From Lutibaculum baratangense AMV1 (GTDB taxonomy: Bacteria; Pseudomonadota; Alphaproteobacteria; Rhizobiales; Tepidamorphaceae), in the NCBI RefSeq assembly GCF_000496075.1, contig NZ_AWXZ01000035.1, forward strand, positions 124,001-188,000: 64,000 bases of DNA, given 5' to 3'. The notes under the pieces are model-generated. The model did not search any database and was not told where the DNA came from. It was given only the letters and a program-made list of their open reading frames with translations. Below, piece after piece: positions 52,223-62,610 of this stretch. The position numbers and the translations under genes are program-made. Every line of letters starts with the position of its first letter. Within the stretch, counting starts at the first letter, position 1.

Positions 52223-52969
52223 GTGAGCGATCCCCTCGTGCTGCTGGCGATCGCGGGCACCTGCCTCCTCGCCGGCCTCGTGAAGGGCGTCATCGGCCTC
52301 GGCATGCCGACCGTCATCCTGGCGCTTCTGACGACGACGCTCGGCCTCACCCAGGCGATGGCGCTCATGCTCCTGCCGACCGCCATCACGAACCTGTGGC
52401 AGGCGATGTCGGGCGGGCACGGGCTCGCCATCCTCCGCCGCATCTGGCCGTTCCTGCTCCTGGCGATGGGGACGGTGTGGATCGGCGCGCTCGCGCTGAC
52501 GCGCCTCGATCTCGACCTCCTCTCCGGCCTTCTGGGCGTCCTGATCGCCGTCTACTCCGTCGTGAACCTGTTCGGCGTGCGCTTCTCCGTGCCGCCGAGG
52601 CATGAGCGGTGGACGGGCCTCGTCTGCGGGGCCGCCAACGGCGTGCTCACCGGGATGACCGGCGCCTATGCCGTTCCGGGCGTGATGTACCTGCAGGCGA
52701 TCGGCATGCCGCGCGACATGTTCGTGCAGGCGATGGGCATGCTGTTCGGCGGCTCGACCCTGGCCCTCGCCGTCGCGCTCGGCGGCGGCGGCTTCCTCGA
52801 CGCAGAGCTCGGCTGGCTCTCCCTCGTGGCGCTTCTCCCGGCGCTTCTCGGCATGGCCGTCGGCATGCGGGTCAGGTCGTATCTCTCGGAGGCCGTGTTC
52901 CGCCGGGTCTTCTTCGTCTCCCTGCTCCTGCTCGGCGCCTACATCGTGGCCACGGCCGCAAGCCGCTAG
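52223..52969 (+). CDS. TauE/SafE-family sulfite exporter-like protein
   Basis: A 248-aa membrane protein with eight hydrophobic segments in two repeats, typical of TauE/SafE (anion exporters for sulfite, sulfoacetate and related). Visible repeat motifs: LLAGLVKGVIGLGMPTVILA and GAANGVLTGMTGAYAVPGVM. The start is GTG 52223. The substrate cannot be read from the context: leuA upstream, TAXI-TRAP genes on the other strand downstream. Confidence 0.88.
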   Translation: MSDPLVLLAIAGTCLLAGLVKGVIGLGMPTVILALLTTTLGLTQAMALMLLPTAITNLWQAMSGGHGLAILRRIWPFLLLAMGTVWIGALALTRLDLDLLSGLLGVLIAVYSVVNLFGVRFSVPPRHERWTGLVCGAANGVLTGMTGAYAVPGVMYLQAIGMPRDMFVQAMGMLFGGSTLALAVALGGGGFLDAELGWLSLVALLPALLGMAVGMRVRSYLSEAVFRRVFFVSLLLLGAYIVATAASR

Positions 52970-53104
52970 AAGGGCGGCGACGTTCGGGCATCCCGCCGCT
53001 TCCTCCGCGTCCCGGCGCGGCGCAGCGCGACCCCTCCGGCAGAGACGGCCGACGACAGGCCGACCTCGGCCATCCAGCCGGCGATCGTCTCGGTCCGGCC
53101 GCCC

Positions 53105-55390
53105 TCAATCCGCGCCCTTCACGGGCATCAGCGCGTCCGGCCGCGGGCGGAAGACGCGCTGGATGAAGTACATCGCCGCGGCGAGCAGGATGCCCGAGAG
53201 GTCGGTGGCGAGGCCGCCCTCGATCATCAGGAGCGCGGCCGCGAGCAGGCCGGCCCGGATGAACCAGGCCGCGGCGAGGCCGAGGAACCAGCCCTGCACC
53301 GCGCAGGAGAGCAGGAAGACCCCGACCACCGCCGTCAGCGTCGCGCGGATGATCGCGATCCACTCGGCGTCCATAAGGAGCGCGCCGTTGTAGAAGAACA
53401 TGAACGGCACGATGAAGGCGGCGAGGCCCATCTTGAACGACGTGACGGAGGTCTCCATCGCCTTGGCGCCGGATATGCCGGCCGCCGCGTAGCTCGCCAG
53501 CGCCACGGGCGGCGTGATCGCCGAGACGACGGCGAAATAGAAGACGAAGAAATGCGCCGTCAGGACCGGCACGCCGAGATTGACGAGGCCCGGCGCCACC
53601 ACGGCGGCGGCGACCGCGTAGGCGGCCGTCGTCGGCATGCCCATCCCGAGCAGGATCGAGATGCACATGGCGAAGAACATGGCGAGGAGCTGCGAGGCGG
53701 CGGCGATCCCGAGAAGGAGGTTCGAGAAGCGCGAGCCGACACCCGTCAGCGAGATCACGCCGACGATGATGCCAGCGCAGGCGCAGACCGCGATGATCTG
53801 GATCGACATGACGCCGGCGAGCTCGAACGCCTTGACGATGGCGCGCGGGCCCATCCGGAAGGGCGTGAGCCAGCTCACGACCGCCGCCGAGATCGTCGCC
53901 AGCGTGCCCGCGCGGATCACCGAATAGCCCATGAAGAGGGCCGCGATCAGGATGATGATCGGGATGAAGAGGTAGACTTGGCGGATGAGTCTCGAGAATT
54001 TCGGGATCTCGTCCTCGCGCATGCCGCGCATGCCGCGCTTGGCCGCCTCGAGGTCGACCATGAAGTAGACCGAGACGAAATAGAGGATCGCCGGGATGAT
54101 CGCGGCGATCGCGATCTCCTGGTAGGGAATGCCCGTCACCTCGGCCATGATGAACGCGCCGGCGCCCATGATCGGCGGCATGATCTGGCCGCCCGTCGAG
54201 GCGGCCGCCTCGACCGCGCCGGCGCTCCTGGCGGGATAGCCGAGACGCTTCATCAGCGGGATGGTGAGAGACCCGGTCGCGACGACGTTGCCGGCCGAGG
54301 TGCCGTTGATCATGCCCATCAGGCCTGAGGCGAAGATCGCGACCTTGGCGGGCCCGCCGCGTGCGCGGCCGGCGGCGGCGAAGGCGAAGTTCACGAAATA
54401 GTCGCCCACCTTCGAGGCCTGCAGGAAGGCCGCGAAGATAATGAAGAGGATGATGTAGGTGGAAGAAACCGCAGTGGTCGGCCCCAGGATGCCGGCATCT
54501 GTGTAGATCTGGCTGAAGAACCGCGCCCAGTTGATCGGCGGCGAGTTCAGGAAGCCCGGCAGATACTGGCCGGTGAAGACGTAGATCAGGAACAAGGCCG
54601 CGATCACCACGAGAGCGAGCCCCGCGACGCGCCGCGTGAGCTCCATGATGAGCAGCGTGCCGGCGATCGCGGCGAGCGAGATGCCGATGGGCGCGAAGGG
54701 CGTGCCCGTCGAATTGCGCATCAGCGTGCCGTAGATGGTGATCAGGTAGGCCGCGACCGCGAAGCCGCAGACGGCGAGCACGAGGTCGGGAACGGAGAAC
54801 CAGGTTCGCGGCCCGCGCTCCATCCAGCCGAGCACGATGCCGCCCACGGTGGCGGCGATCAGCGGCACGCCGTAGAGCCAGATCTCGTTGAAGCGGATCG
54901 CGGGGTCCATCCCGCTCCACATCGCGCCGCCCCGGATCTGCGATCCGAACCAGAGCGCCACGCCGAACGACCAGAGGGCGACGAGGAAGAGCGCCGCGCC
55001 CACGAGGTTGACCGGCTTCGTGGTGCGGCGTTCGTCGTCGTCGAACCGGCTGGCCGAGTAGAGGAGGAAGCCGAGAAGGAGGGCGCCGGCGATGTGGACG
55101 ATGCGGAAGTTCCACGTCTCCATCGGCAGGCGCGGCAGGAACGGCAGGTTGATCGCGCCGCCGGTCATGTTGCGGATCGACAGGCCGTTCAGCGCCGCTA
55201 TGTGGAAGAAGGCGTAGACGGCGGCGATGGCGGCGACCACGGCGAAGGCCCGGCCTTCGAACATTCGCCTGTTGGCTTCGACCGGCTCGTCATCGACCCC
55301 CTGGGCCACGACGACATCCACCTCGTCCTCGACGCGCGCGCCGGACGGCTTCTGCGGCTCCACCGCCATAGCTTTCCCCATGATCCCCAT
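53105..55390 (-). CDS. TRAP transporter fused permease, TAXI type
   Basis: A 761-aa protein joining small (DctQ-like, residues 35-230) and large (DctM-like, 230-700) TRAP subunits, as usual for TAXI systems. Characteristic stretches are GLMGMINGTSAGNVVATGSL and GGQIMPPIMGAGAFIMAEVT, with more than 15 membrane segments. A C-terminal tail of further helices (DUF3394-like) ends in RPRPDALMPVKGAD. ATG 55390 follows AAGGCGGC. Separated from its receptor gene by a 10-bp GC stem. Confidence 0.92.
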   Translation of the reverse strand: MGIMGKAMAVEPQKPSGARVEDEVDVVVAQGVDDEPVEANRRMFEGRAFAVVAAIAAVYAFFHIAALNGLSIRNMTGGAINLPFLPRLPMETWNFRIVHIAGALLLGFLLYSASRFDDDERRTTKPVNLVGAALFLVALWSFGVALWFGSQIRGGAMWSGMDPAIRFNEIWLYGVPLIAATVGGIVLGWMERGPRTWFSVPDLVLAVCGFAVAAYLITIYGTLMRNSTGTPFAPIGISLAAIAGTLLIMELTRRVAGLALVVIAALFLIYVFTGQYLPGFLNSPPINWARFFSQIYTDAGILGPTTAVSSTYIILFIIFAAFLQASKVGDYFVNFAFAAAGRARGGPAKVAIFASGLMGMINGTSAGNVVATGSLTIPLMKRLGYPARSAGAVEAAASTGGQIMPPIMGAGAFIMAEVTGIPYQEIAIAAIIPAILYFVSVYFMVDLEAAKRGMRGMREDEIPKFSRLIRQVYLFIPIIILIAALFMGYSVIRAGTLATISAAVVSWLTPFRMGPRAIVKAFELAGVMSIQIIAVCACAGIIVGVISLTGVGSRFSNLLLGIAAASQLLAMFFAMCISILLGMGMPTTAAYAVAAAVVAPGLVNLGVPVLTAHFFVFYFAVVSAITPPVALASYAAAGISGAKAMETSVTSFKMGLAAFIVPFMFFYNGALLMDAEWIAIIRATLTAVVGVFLLSCAVQGWFLGLAAAWFIRAGLLAAALLMIEGGLATDLSGILLAAAMYFIQRVFRPRPDALMPVKGAD

Positions 55391-55423
55391 GCCGCCTTGT
55401 GGCGGTCAGCCGTTCGGCCTTGA

Positions 55424-55455
55424 GCCCCTCCGCTGCCGGATGGCCGCGGAGGGGC
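55424..55455. other. GC hairpin between TAXI receptor and permease genes
   Basis: GCCCCTCCGC (55424-55433) pairs perfectly with GCGGAGGGGC (55446-55455), loop 12 nt. It mirrors the hairpins after dctP and dppA and may raise receptor over permease. Confidence 0.55.
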
Positions 55456-55522
55456 GGGTTCGCGCTGGCGGCTGGACCGCCGTCTTGTTGGGCGGCCGGG
55501 CCGCCGTCCTATCGCGGGAGGC

Positions 55523-56515
55523 TCAGCCGCCGTGGATCATGTCGTCGGGGATCGAGGCGCCGCCATTCTCGTTGAACCAGCGCGCCGCGCCCGGGTGCCA
55601 CTTCAGGACGTTGTTCTTGTCCCAGTGCTCCGGCAGCGTCTCGACCGCCGAGCTGTGAATGTTCACCATGCGGGCATTGTCTTCCATGGCGATGCGCGTC
55701 GCCTCGTAGACGAAGCTCTCCGGCAGGTCGCAGTTGGCGATCGCGAAGTTCCACATCGCGACCGACGTCATGTCCTCCTGAAGCGTCCGGTAGGTGTCGG
55801 CCGAGACGGTGTACTCGGCGACGGGGAAGTTCTCGGTGACGGTGGCGAGCTCCTCGTCCGTGAAGCCGACGATCGAGATGTCGGTCTGCACCTCGAGCTG
55901 GCTCACGGTCGGGATCGGCACGCCGGCGGCGAAGCCGATCGCGTCGATCAGCCCGTCCTGCATCTGGCCGCCGAGATCGTCCCAGCCGCCGTTACGCCGC
56001 TCGAAGCTGACGCCGAGCTCCTCGAGCATGGCCGGGAAATAGGTGTCGGCGGAGGAGCCGGCCGGCCCGAAGCCGATGACCGTGCCGTCGGGGATCTCCG
56101 AGAGCGAGGTGATGCCCTCGGAGGCCAGAGCCGCGAGATGGAACGGCGTCTGGTACATCGGGAACATCGCGCAGACATTGTTCATCTCGAGCCCCGGCGC
56201 GATCGGGTTCGTCCCCTGGAGAGATTCCTGTGCCGGGCCGAGCGTCGTCAGCCCGAAGGCGAGATCGCCGGTGTGCACAAGCGCCATGTTCTGCATCGGC
56301 CCGCCCGTGACCTCGCCCGCGCCCGTGATGCCGAGCTCCTCGGCGACGAGGTTCGCCCAGCCCGAGCCGTAGACGAAGAAGGTGCCGCCCTGGCTCGCCG
56401 TGCCGACCGTGAAGCTCGACGGCCAGCCGGTGCGGTCGACCTCCTGGGCGGACAGCGCGCCCGCCGAAAGGGCCAGTGCCGCCGCGCCGGCGGTGGCGGT
56501 TACGAAAACTCGCAT
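55523..56515 (-). CDS. TAXI-family TRAP solute receptor
   Basis: A 330-aa periplasmic protein. Signal peptide residues 1-23 (cleavage near LSAQ-EV). TAXI-type binding fold: FTVGTASQGGTFFVYGSGWA at the start, GGPMQNMALVHTGDLAFGLT, and FGPAGSSADTYFPAMLEELG. Known TAXI systems take up glutamate, 2-oxoglutarate or similar acids; the substrate here is unknown. First gene of the pair with the fused permease. Confidence 0.93.
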   Translation of the reverse strand: MRVFVTATAGAAALALSAGALSAQEVDRTGWPSSFTVGTASQGGTFFVYGSGWANLVAEELGITGAGEVTGGPMQNMALVHTGDLAFGLTTLGPAQESLQGTNPIAPGLEMNNVCAMFPMYQTPFHLAALASEGITSLSEIPDGTVIGFGPAGSSADTYFPAMLEELGVSFERRNGGWDDLGGQMQDGLIDAIGFAAGVPIPTVSQLEVQTDISIVGFTDEELATVTENFPVAEYTVSADTYRTLQEDMTSVAMWNFAIANCDLPESFVYEATRIAMEDNARMVNIHSSAVETLPEHWDKNNVLKWHPGAARWFNENGGASIPDDMIHGG

Positions 56516-56654
56516 GCAGATCCTCCCATGTCGTTTGTCTTCCCGGCGAAAAGACCAGTGGCCTCCCCGGTTGTGGGGTCACTTTTGGTCATTTCGTCTG
56601 CTGGCGCAAGCCTTAAGCCCCGAAAGGCGAGATCGTTGGGGATGCCGCGTATGG

Positions 56655-57878
56655 TCAAACGAGCATCTCGTCGATCAGGGCGAGCCAGCGCGGCCGGCAC
56701 AGCCTGTCGCGGTCGAACCGCTCCTCGACGGTGCGGCGCGCGGCCTGCCGCAGCGCGGCATAGCGGGCGGGCTCGCGGCAGGCGGAGATCAGCGTGTCGG
56801 CGAGCGCTTCGACGTCGAAGAAGTCGAGGAGCAGGCCGTTCTCGCCGTGCGCTATCGCCTCGCGGACCGGCCCCGTGTCCGAACCCACGATCAGGCACTC
56901 CGTCGCCATGGCCTCGAGCAGCGACCAGGACATGACGAAGGGGTAGGTGTAGTAGACGTGCGCCGCGGAGATCGACATCGCGGCGTGCAGGTCGGCGGGC
57001 GAGACGCGGCCCGTGAAATGCACCCGGCGCATGTCGAGGCGGCCCTCGACCTCGGGCAGCAGGGCCGACTTCCAGGTGTGGCCGTCGGGCGGCGGCTTGC
57101 CGTAGCCCCCGCGCTCGTCGGCGCCGATCATCAGGATCTCTGCCTCCGGCACCGTCTCGAGCAGGCGCGGCAGGGCGCGCAGCATGATGTGAAAGCCCCG
57201 GAGCGGCTCGAAGCGACGGTTGACGAAGGTGACGACCGGTGTCGTCGCGTCGAGCCGTCGCCCGTCCGGCAGCGGGAAGCTCGCCTTCTGGTCGCGCCGG
57301 ACCGCGGCGAGGTCGACGCCTTCGTGGATGACCGTCGTCGACGGCCAGAGCGCGGGCGGCAGGGTGCTCTTCTGGAACTCCGTCGGGGCCACGATCCGGT
57401 CGGCGCCGAGATAGGCGAGGCCCAGCGTGGCGTTCTTCGCGTTGACGAGGACGGACTTGTCGAAGTCCATCTCGTCGAATTCGGCGTCGAAATTCACGTC
57501 GCCGCCCCGGCTCCGGTAGAAATACTCCGCGTAGAGCAGCACCTTCGCCTCGGGAAACACCTCCTTCAGGAAGAGCGTTTCGCCCCAGCCGGGATGGCCG
57601 ACGACGAGCTTCGGCCGGAAGCCCTTGCCGGCCAGGACGCGGGCGCACTCGACGGCGGCGCGCCCCCGGATGATGTCGGCTTCGGCGCGGGTCGCGGCCG
57701 GAAAGATCCCCTGCGTCGTGCCGCGGCTGGACCGCCAGCGCAGGAGGCCGATCCCCGGCAGCTCGCGACCGGTCTGCGAAGCGATGGCGACGCAGCGGTG
57801 TCCCCGGTCTCGCATCGCCTGGGCGACGAAGCCGAACTGGCCGGGGAAGTTGTTGTGGACGAAGAGGATGTCGGCCAT
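56655..57878 (-). CDS. GT4-type glycosyltransferase
   Basis: A 407-aa GT-B fold enzyme. The N-terminal half starts ILFVHNNFPGQFGFVAQAMR and contains VVGHPGWGETLFLKEVFPEA. The C-terminal half has the glycosyl_transf_1 pattern: FVNRRFEPLRGFHIMLRALP, RVHFTGRVSPADLHAAM and the nucleotide-sugar motif GSDTGPVREAIAHGENGLLL. Close to the group whose N-terminal part is annotated Glyco_trans_4_3. Probably builds exopolysaccharide or LPS; the KpsF-type isomerase gene follows 24 bp upstream on the same strand. Confidence 0.88.
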   Translation of the reverse strand: MADILFVHNNFPGQFGFVAQAMRDRGHRCVAIASQTGRELPGIGLLRWRSSRGTTQGIFPAATRAEADIIRGRAAVECARVLAGKGFRPKLVVGHPGWGETLFLKEVFPEAKVLLYAEYFYRSRGGDVNFDAEFDEMDFDKSVLVNAKNATLGLAYLGADRIVAPTEFQKSTLPPALWPSTTVIHEGVDLAAVRRDQKASFPLPDGRRLDATTPVVTFVNRRFEPLRGFHIMLRALPRLLETVPEAEILMIGADERGGYGKPPPDGHTWKSALLPEVEGRLDMRRVHFTGRVSPADLHAAMSISAAHVYYTYPFVMSWSLLEAMATECLIVGSDTGPVREAIAHGENGLLLDFFDVEALADTLISACREPARYAALRQAARRTVEERFDRDRLCRPRWLALIDEMLV

Positions 57879-57901
57879 GGGCTCTCCGTCCTCCGCCGAT
57901 C

Positions 57902-58876
57902 TCAGGCGATGCCGCCGCGGAGGAGGTCGAGGAAGCGCACGACGCCGATCGGCCTGCCGTTCTCGACGACGAAGATGACGGTGATCCTGTGGGTCTCGAG
58001 GAGCTGCAGCGCGCTCGAGGCGATGTCGTCCGGACGCGCGGTGATCGGGTTCCTCGTCATCACCTCCTCGACCTTCTGAGAGAGAAGGTGCGGGCTCATG
58101 TGGCGGCGCAGGTCGCCGTCGGTGATGATCCCCTTCAGCTCGCCCGTCTCCGGGTCGACGATGCCGAGTGTCCCGAAGCCGTGCTCGGTCATCTTGATCA
58201 GCGCGTCGGACATCGGCGTGCCGAGAGGCTGGAGCGGCAGCTCCGGGCCCGCATGCATGAACTGGTGGATGTAGCGCAGCCTCGCGCCGAGCTTGCCGCC
58301 CGGGTGGAAGATGCGGAAGTCGTCGGGGCGGAACCCCTTCTCCGCGAGCAGCGTCACCGCGAGCGCGTCACCCAAAGCGAGCTGCAGGACGGTCGACGTC
58401 GTCGGCGCCAGATTGTGCGGGCACGCCTCCCGGATCTGCGGCAGGACGAGGGCGACGCGCGCGGCGCGCGCCAGGGTCGAGTTCTCGCCCGCCGTGATCG
58501 CGACGAGCGGCACGCCGAACCGCTGCGTGTACTCGATCATGTTGGCGAATTCGCTGGTCTCGCCCGACCACGACAGGGCGAGCAGCGCGTCCTCCGCGCC
58601 GATCATGCCGAGGTCGCCGTGGCTCGCCTCCGTCGGGTGGACGAAGTGCGCCGGCGTGCCGGTCGACGAGAACGTGGCCGCGAGCTTGCGGCCGATATGG
58701 CCGCTCTTGCCGACGCCCGAGATGATCAGCCGGCCCTTGAGGTCCTGCAGCAGGCGGATCGCCCTCACGAAGGCCGCGGCCAGCGGGCCCTCGTGGAGCG
58801 ATGTCTTCAGGGCGTCGATGCCCTCGATCGTGATGTCGAGGGCGGCGTGGGCGTTCTTCAGGATCGGTTCGGACAT
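57902..58876 (-). CDS. kdsD: KpsF/GutQ-type arabinose-5-phosphate isomerase
   Basis: A 324-aa sugar-phosphate isomerase making arabinose 5-phosphate for KDO. The SIS domain (residues 35-170) has IISGVGKSGHIGRKLAATFS, PTEASHGDLGMI and ALSWSGETSEFANMI. The HPGGKLG stretch leads to two CBS domains (about 205-320), usual for KpsF/KdsD. It fits with the KdsB-type gene 12 kb away. Same strand and just before the glycosyltransferase gene, so a surface polysaccharide unit is likely. Confidence 0.92.
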   Translation of the reverse strand: MSEPILKNAHAALDITIEGIDALKTSLHEGPLAAAFVRAIRLLQDLKGRLIISGVGKSGHIGRKLAATFSSTGTPAHFVHPTEASHGDLGMIGAEDALLALSWSGETSEFANMIEYTQRFGVPLVAITAGENSTLARAARVALVLPQIREACPHNLAPTTSTVLQLALGDALAVTLLAEKGFRPDDFRIFHPGGKLGARLRYIHQFMHAGPELPLQPLGTPMSDALIKMTEHGFGTLGIVDPETGELKGIITDGDLRRHMSPHLLSQKVEEVMTRNPITARPDDIASSALQLLETHRITVIFVVENGRPIGVVRFLDLLRGGIA

Positions 58877-58995
58877 CGTCTCGTCGAGAGGTGCGGGGGA
58901 AGCCGCATCGGCCGTTCGTGCCGCAGGTGGCTCACGACCCACGGCACGGGCTGCCGCGCCTTCCGGCTCGAGCGGCCTGCTTCCTGTCACGGAGC

Positions 58996-60462
<1,467 letters not shown>

Positions 60463-60655
60463 CCGACGTCCCTTTCGTGTGTCGTCGCTTCGGCTTGGCA
60501 CGCTCGCCCCGTCGAGGCAAGGGAGGCGCGCGATCGGCGCTCGCGAGCCCATCGCGCACCTGCTGGAAAAAACCGTCCGGCCCGGGTGGACATCCTGCTC
60601 GCGCTTGACTATATCGCTGCAACCGGTCGCGACGAGGTCGCAGCCGAGTGGTGGC

Positions 60656-60731
<76 letters not shown>

Positions 60732-60808
60732 TATTTCCCTGAACATGATCTGACGAAGCGGCGGCGAGGCCGGCAGGCCTGGACGGGCGTCCAGACGGCG
60801 TCGAAAGG

Positions 60809-60856
60809 CCTTCTGCCGTTCGAGCGCGGACGCGTCCATCTCCCCCTTCTGCCGTT
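60809..60856 (+). repeat. 12-bp direct repeat downstream of tRNA-Lys
   Basis: CCTTCTGCCGTT occurs at 60809-60820 and 60845-60856 in the 233-bp gap between tRNA-Lys and the next small gene. There are no integrase and no copy of the tRNA end, so an attachment site is unlikely. Confidence 0.4.
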
Positions 60857-60964
60857 ATTCGCCGAGAACGCGCGGAAATTCACTCTTTCTCGACCTTCTT
60901 TCGTCATTCTGACGTAGCGTTGCCACAGGGTTCATCCGTCCTGCGGCGCTCACGAGGTGACAAG

Positions 60965-61153
60965 ATGAGTCCGGAAGATGTCGACCTGGTGCTGGGGCGC
61001 CTCGGGGAGGCGCAGACGGTGCTTGCCGCGTGGCTGCGGCCGGACGACGCGATCGCCGACCAGGATGCGCTTCGGCGACTGCTCTCCATCCTCGACGACC
61101 GGCACCTCGTGCGCACCATGGGCAGGCTGAGGCAAGGCGCAGAGGTCGACTGA
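60965..61153 (+). CDS. small acidic hypothetical protein, 62 aa
   Basis: A short helical protein (MSPEDVDLVLGRLGEAQTVL, ending GRLRQGAEVD) without membrane segment. Leu/Asp/Arg-rich, with a DDRHLVRTMGRL patch. GAGGTGA stands 5 nt before ATG 60965, a convincing ribosome-binding site. No family recognised. It stands alone between tRNA-Lys and the FAD oxidase gene. Confidence 0.5.
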   Translation: MSPEDVDLVLGRLGEAQTVLAAWLRPDDAIADQDALRRLLSILDDRHLVRTMGRLRQGAEVD

Positions 61154-61270
61154 CGGCATGCGCCGGGTCTTCGTCGCATGGCGCGAGGCCGACCGCTTGA
61201 GTCCGCGAACTGACGTTGCGCCTTGCGCGAGCGCGGCCGGTGGGCGAGCGTTCGTCCGCTCGCATAGACG

Positions 61271-62395
61271 GTGGCGGAGGACAGGGTGGAGCGTCTCGAC
61301 ACGGTGGTGATCGGCGGCGGCGTGGTGGGGCTCGCGGTTGCGGCGGGGCTCGCGCGGCGCGGCCGGGAGGTCGTGCTGCTCGAGGCGACGCGAGAACTCG
61401 GCTCCGGGACGAGCTCGAGGAACTCCGAGGTCATCCATGCCGGCATCTACTATCCGACGGGCAGCCTGAAGGCGCGTCTCTGCGTGGAGGGCGCCCGCCG
61501 GCTCTACGACTGGTGCGATACGCACGGGGTTCCGACCCGCCGCGTCGGCAAGCTGATCGTGGCGACGGACGAGGCGGAGGCGCGAGCGCTAGCGGCCCTG
61601 CGGGCGAAGGCGGCCGAGAACGGCGTCGACCTGCGCCCCCTGAGCGCGGCCGAGGCCCGCACGCTCGAACCCGAGATCACCTGCGTCGCCGCGCTCCACT
61701 CCCCGAACACCGGCATCGTCGACAGCCACGCGCTGATGCTCTCCTTCCAGGGCGAGCTCGAGGATCGTGGCGGCAGCGTCGCCTTCGGCGCCGAAGTCCT
61801 GGGCGGCGGCGCGGCCGAGGGCGATATGGTGCGCGTGCATGTGGGGGGAGCGGACGAACTCACCCTGGCCGCCCGCACCGTCGTCAACTGCTCGGGCCTT
61901 TGGGCCCAGCGCGTGTCGGCCGCTTTCGGCGCCAGGAACATCCCCGAGCTGCATCTCGCCAAGGGCAACTATTTCGGCCTCTCGGGGAAGCCGCCCTTCC
62001 GCGGGCTCGTCTATCCCATGCCCGTCGATGGCGGGCTCGGCGTCCACTACACCGTCGACATGGCCGGACAGGGCCGCTTCGGACCGGACGTGGAGTGGCT
62101 CGACCACGACGACCCCGCGCGCATCGACTACGCGGTCGACCCCAGCCGCGGCGATGGATTCTACGCGGCGATCCGGCGCTACTGGCCCGGTCTTCCGGAC
62201 GCGAGCCTCGTGCCCGCCTATAGCGGCGTCCGGCCGAAGGTCGGGGCGCGGGGCGGGCCGGCAGGGGATTTCCTGCTGCACGGGCCCCGGGAGACGGGGC
62301 TGCCCGGCTATATCTCGCTCTACGGCATCGAATCGCCCGGCCTCACCTCGAGCCTCGCCATCGCGGCGCGGGTCGGCGACCTCACGGGCGCCTGA
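61271..62395 (+). CDS. FAD-dependent oxidase, LhgO (L-2-hydroxyglutarate dehydrogenase) type
   Basis: A 374-aa DAO-superfamily flavoprotein. ADP-binding start TVVIGGGVVGLAVAAGLARR, then the LhgO-type SSRNSEVIHAGIYYPTGSLK segment, which is specific for the L-2-hydroxyglutarate/2-hydroxyacid branch. The later LAKGNYFGLSGKPPFRGLVY and the C-terminal GIESPGLTSSLAIAARVG complete the fold. It probably oxidises an L-2-hydroxy acid and passes electrons to quinone or oxygen. GTG start at 61271. No partner genes adjacent. Confidence 0.87.
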   Translation: MAEDRVERLDTVVIGGGVVGLAVAAGLARRGREVVLLEATRELGSGTSSRNSEVIHAGIYYPTGSLKARLCVEGARRLYDWCDTHGVPTRRVGKLIVATDEAEARALAALRAKAAENGVDLRPLSAAEARTLEPEITCVAALHSPNTGIVDSHALMLSFQGELEDRGGSVAFGAEVLGGGAAEGDMVRVHVGGADELTLAARTVVNCSGLWAQRVSAAFGARNIPELHLAKGNYFGLSGKPPFRGLVYPMPVDGGLGVHYTVDMAGQGRFGPDVEWLDHDDPARIDYAVDPSRGDGFYAAIRRYWPGLPDASLVPAYSGVRPKVGARGGPAGDFLLHGPRETGLPGYISLYGIESPGLTSSLAIAARVGDLTGA

Positions 62396-62610
62396 CCGGC
62401 ACGAAGCCGTACCCAGCGTCAATTTCGCTGAACCGCGCCACCTGGATGATCCTTTTTCGTGGCCGCTCCGTAGACATCCCGATTTGCGCCCTCATCGCAT
62501 GTCGGTGATGCTCAGAGGATTGACCGTGCACTGGACTTCCGTCGCGTCGCACACGATCAATCCCTAAGAGGGCGGGCCCGCTCACAAGAAAAAGCCTGCA
62601 TGTGAACAGC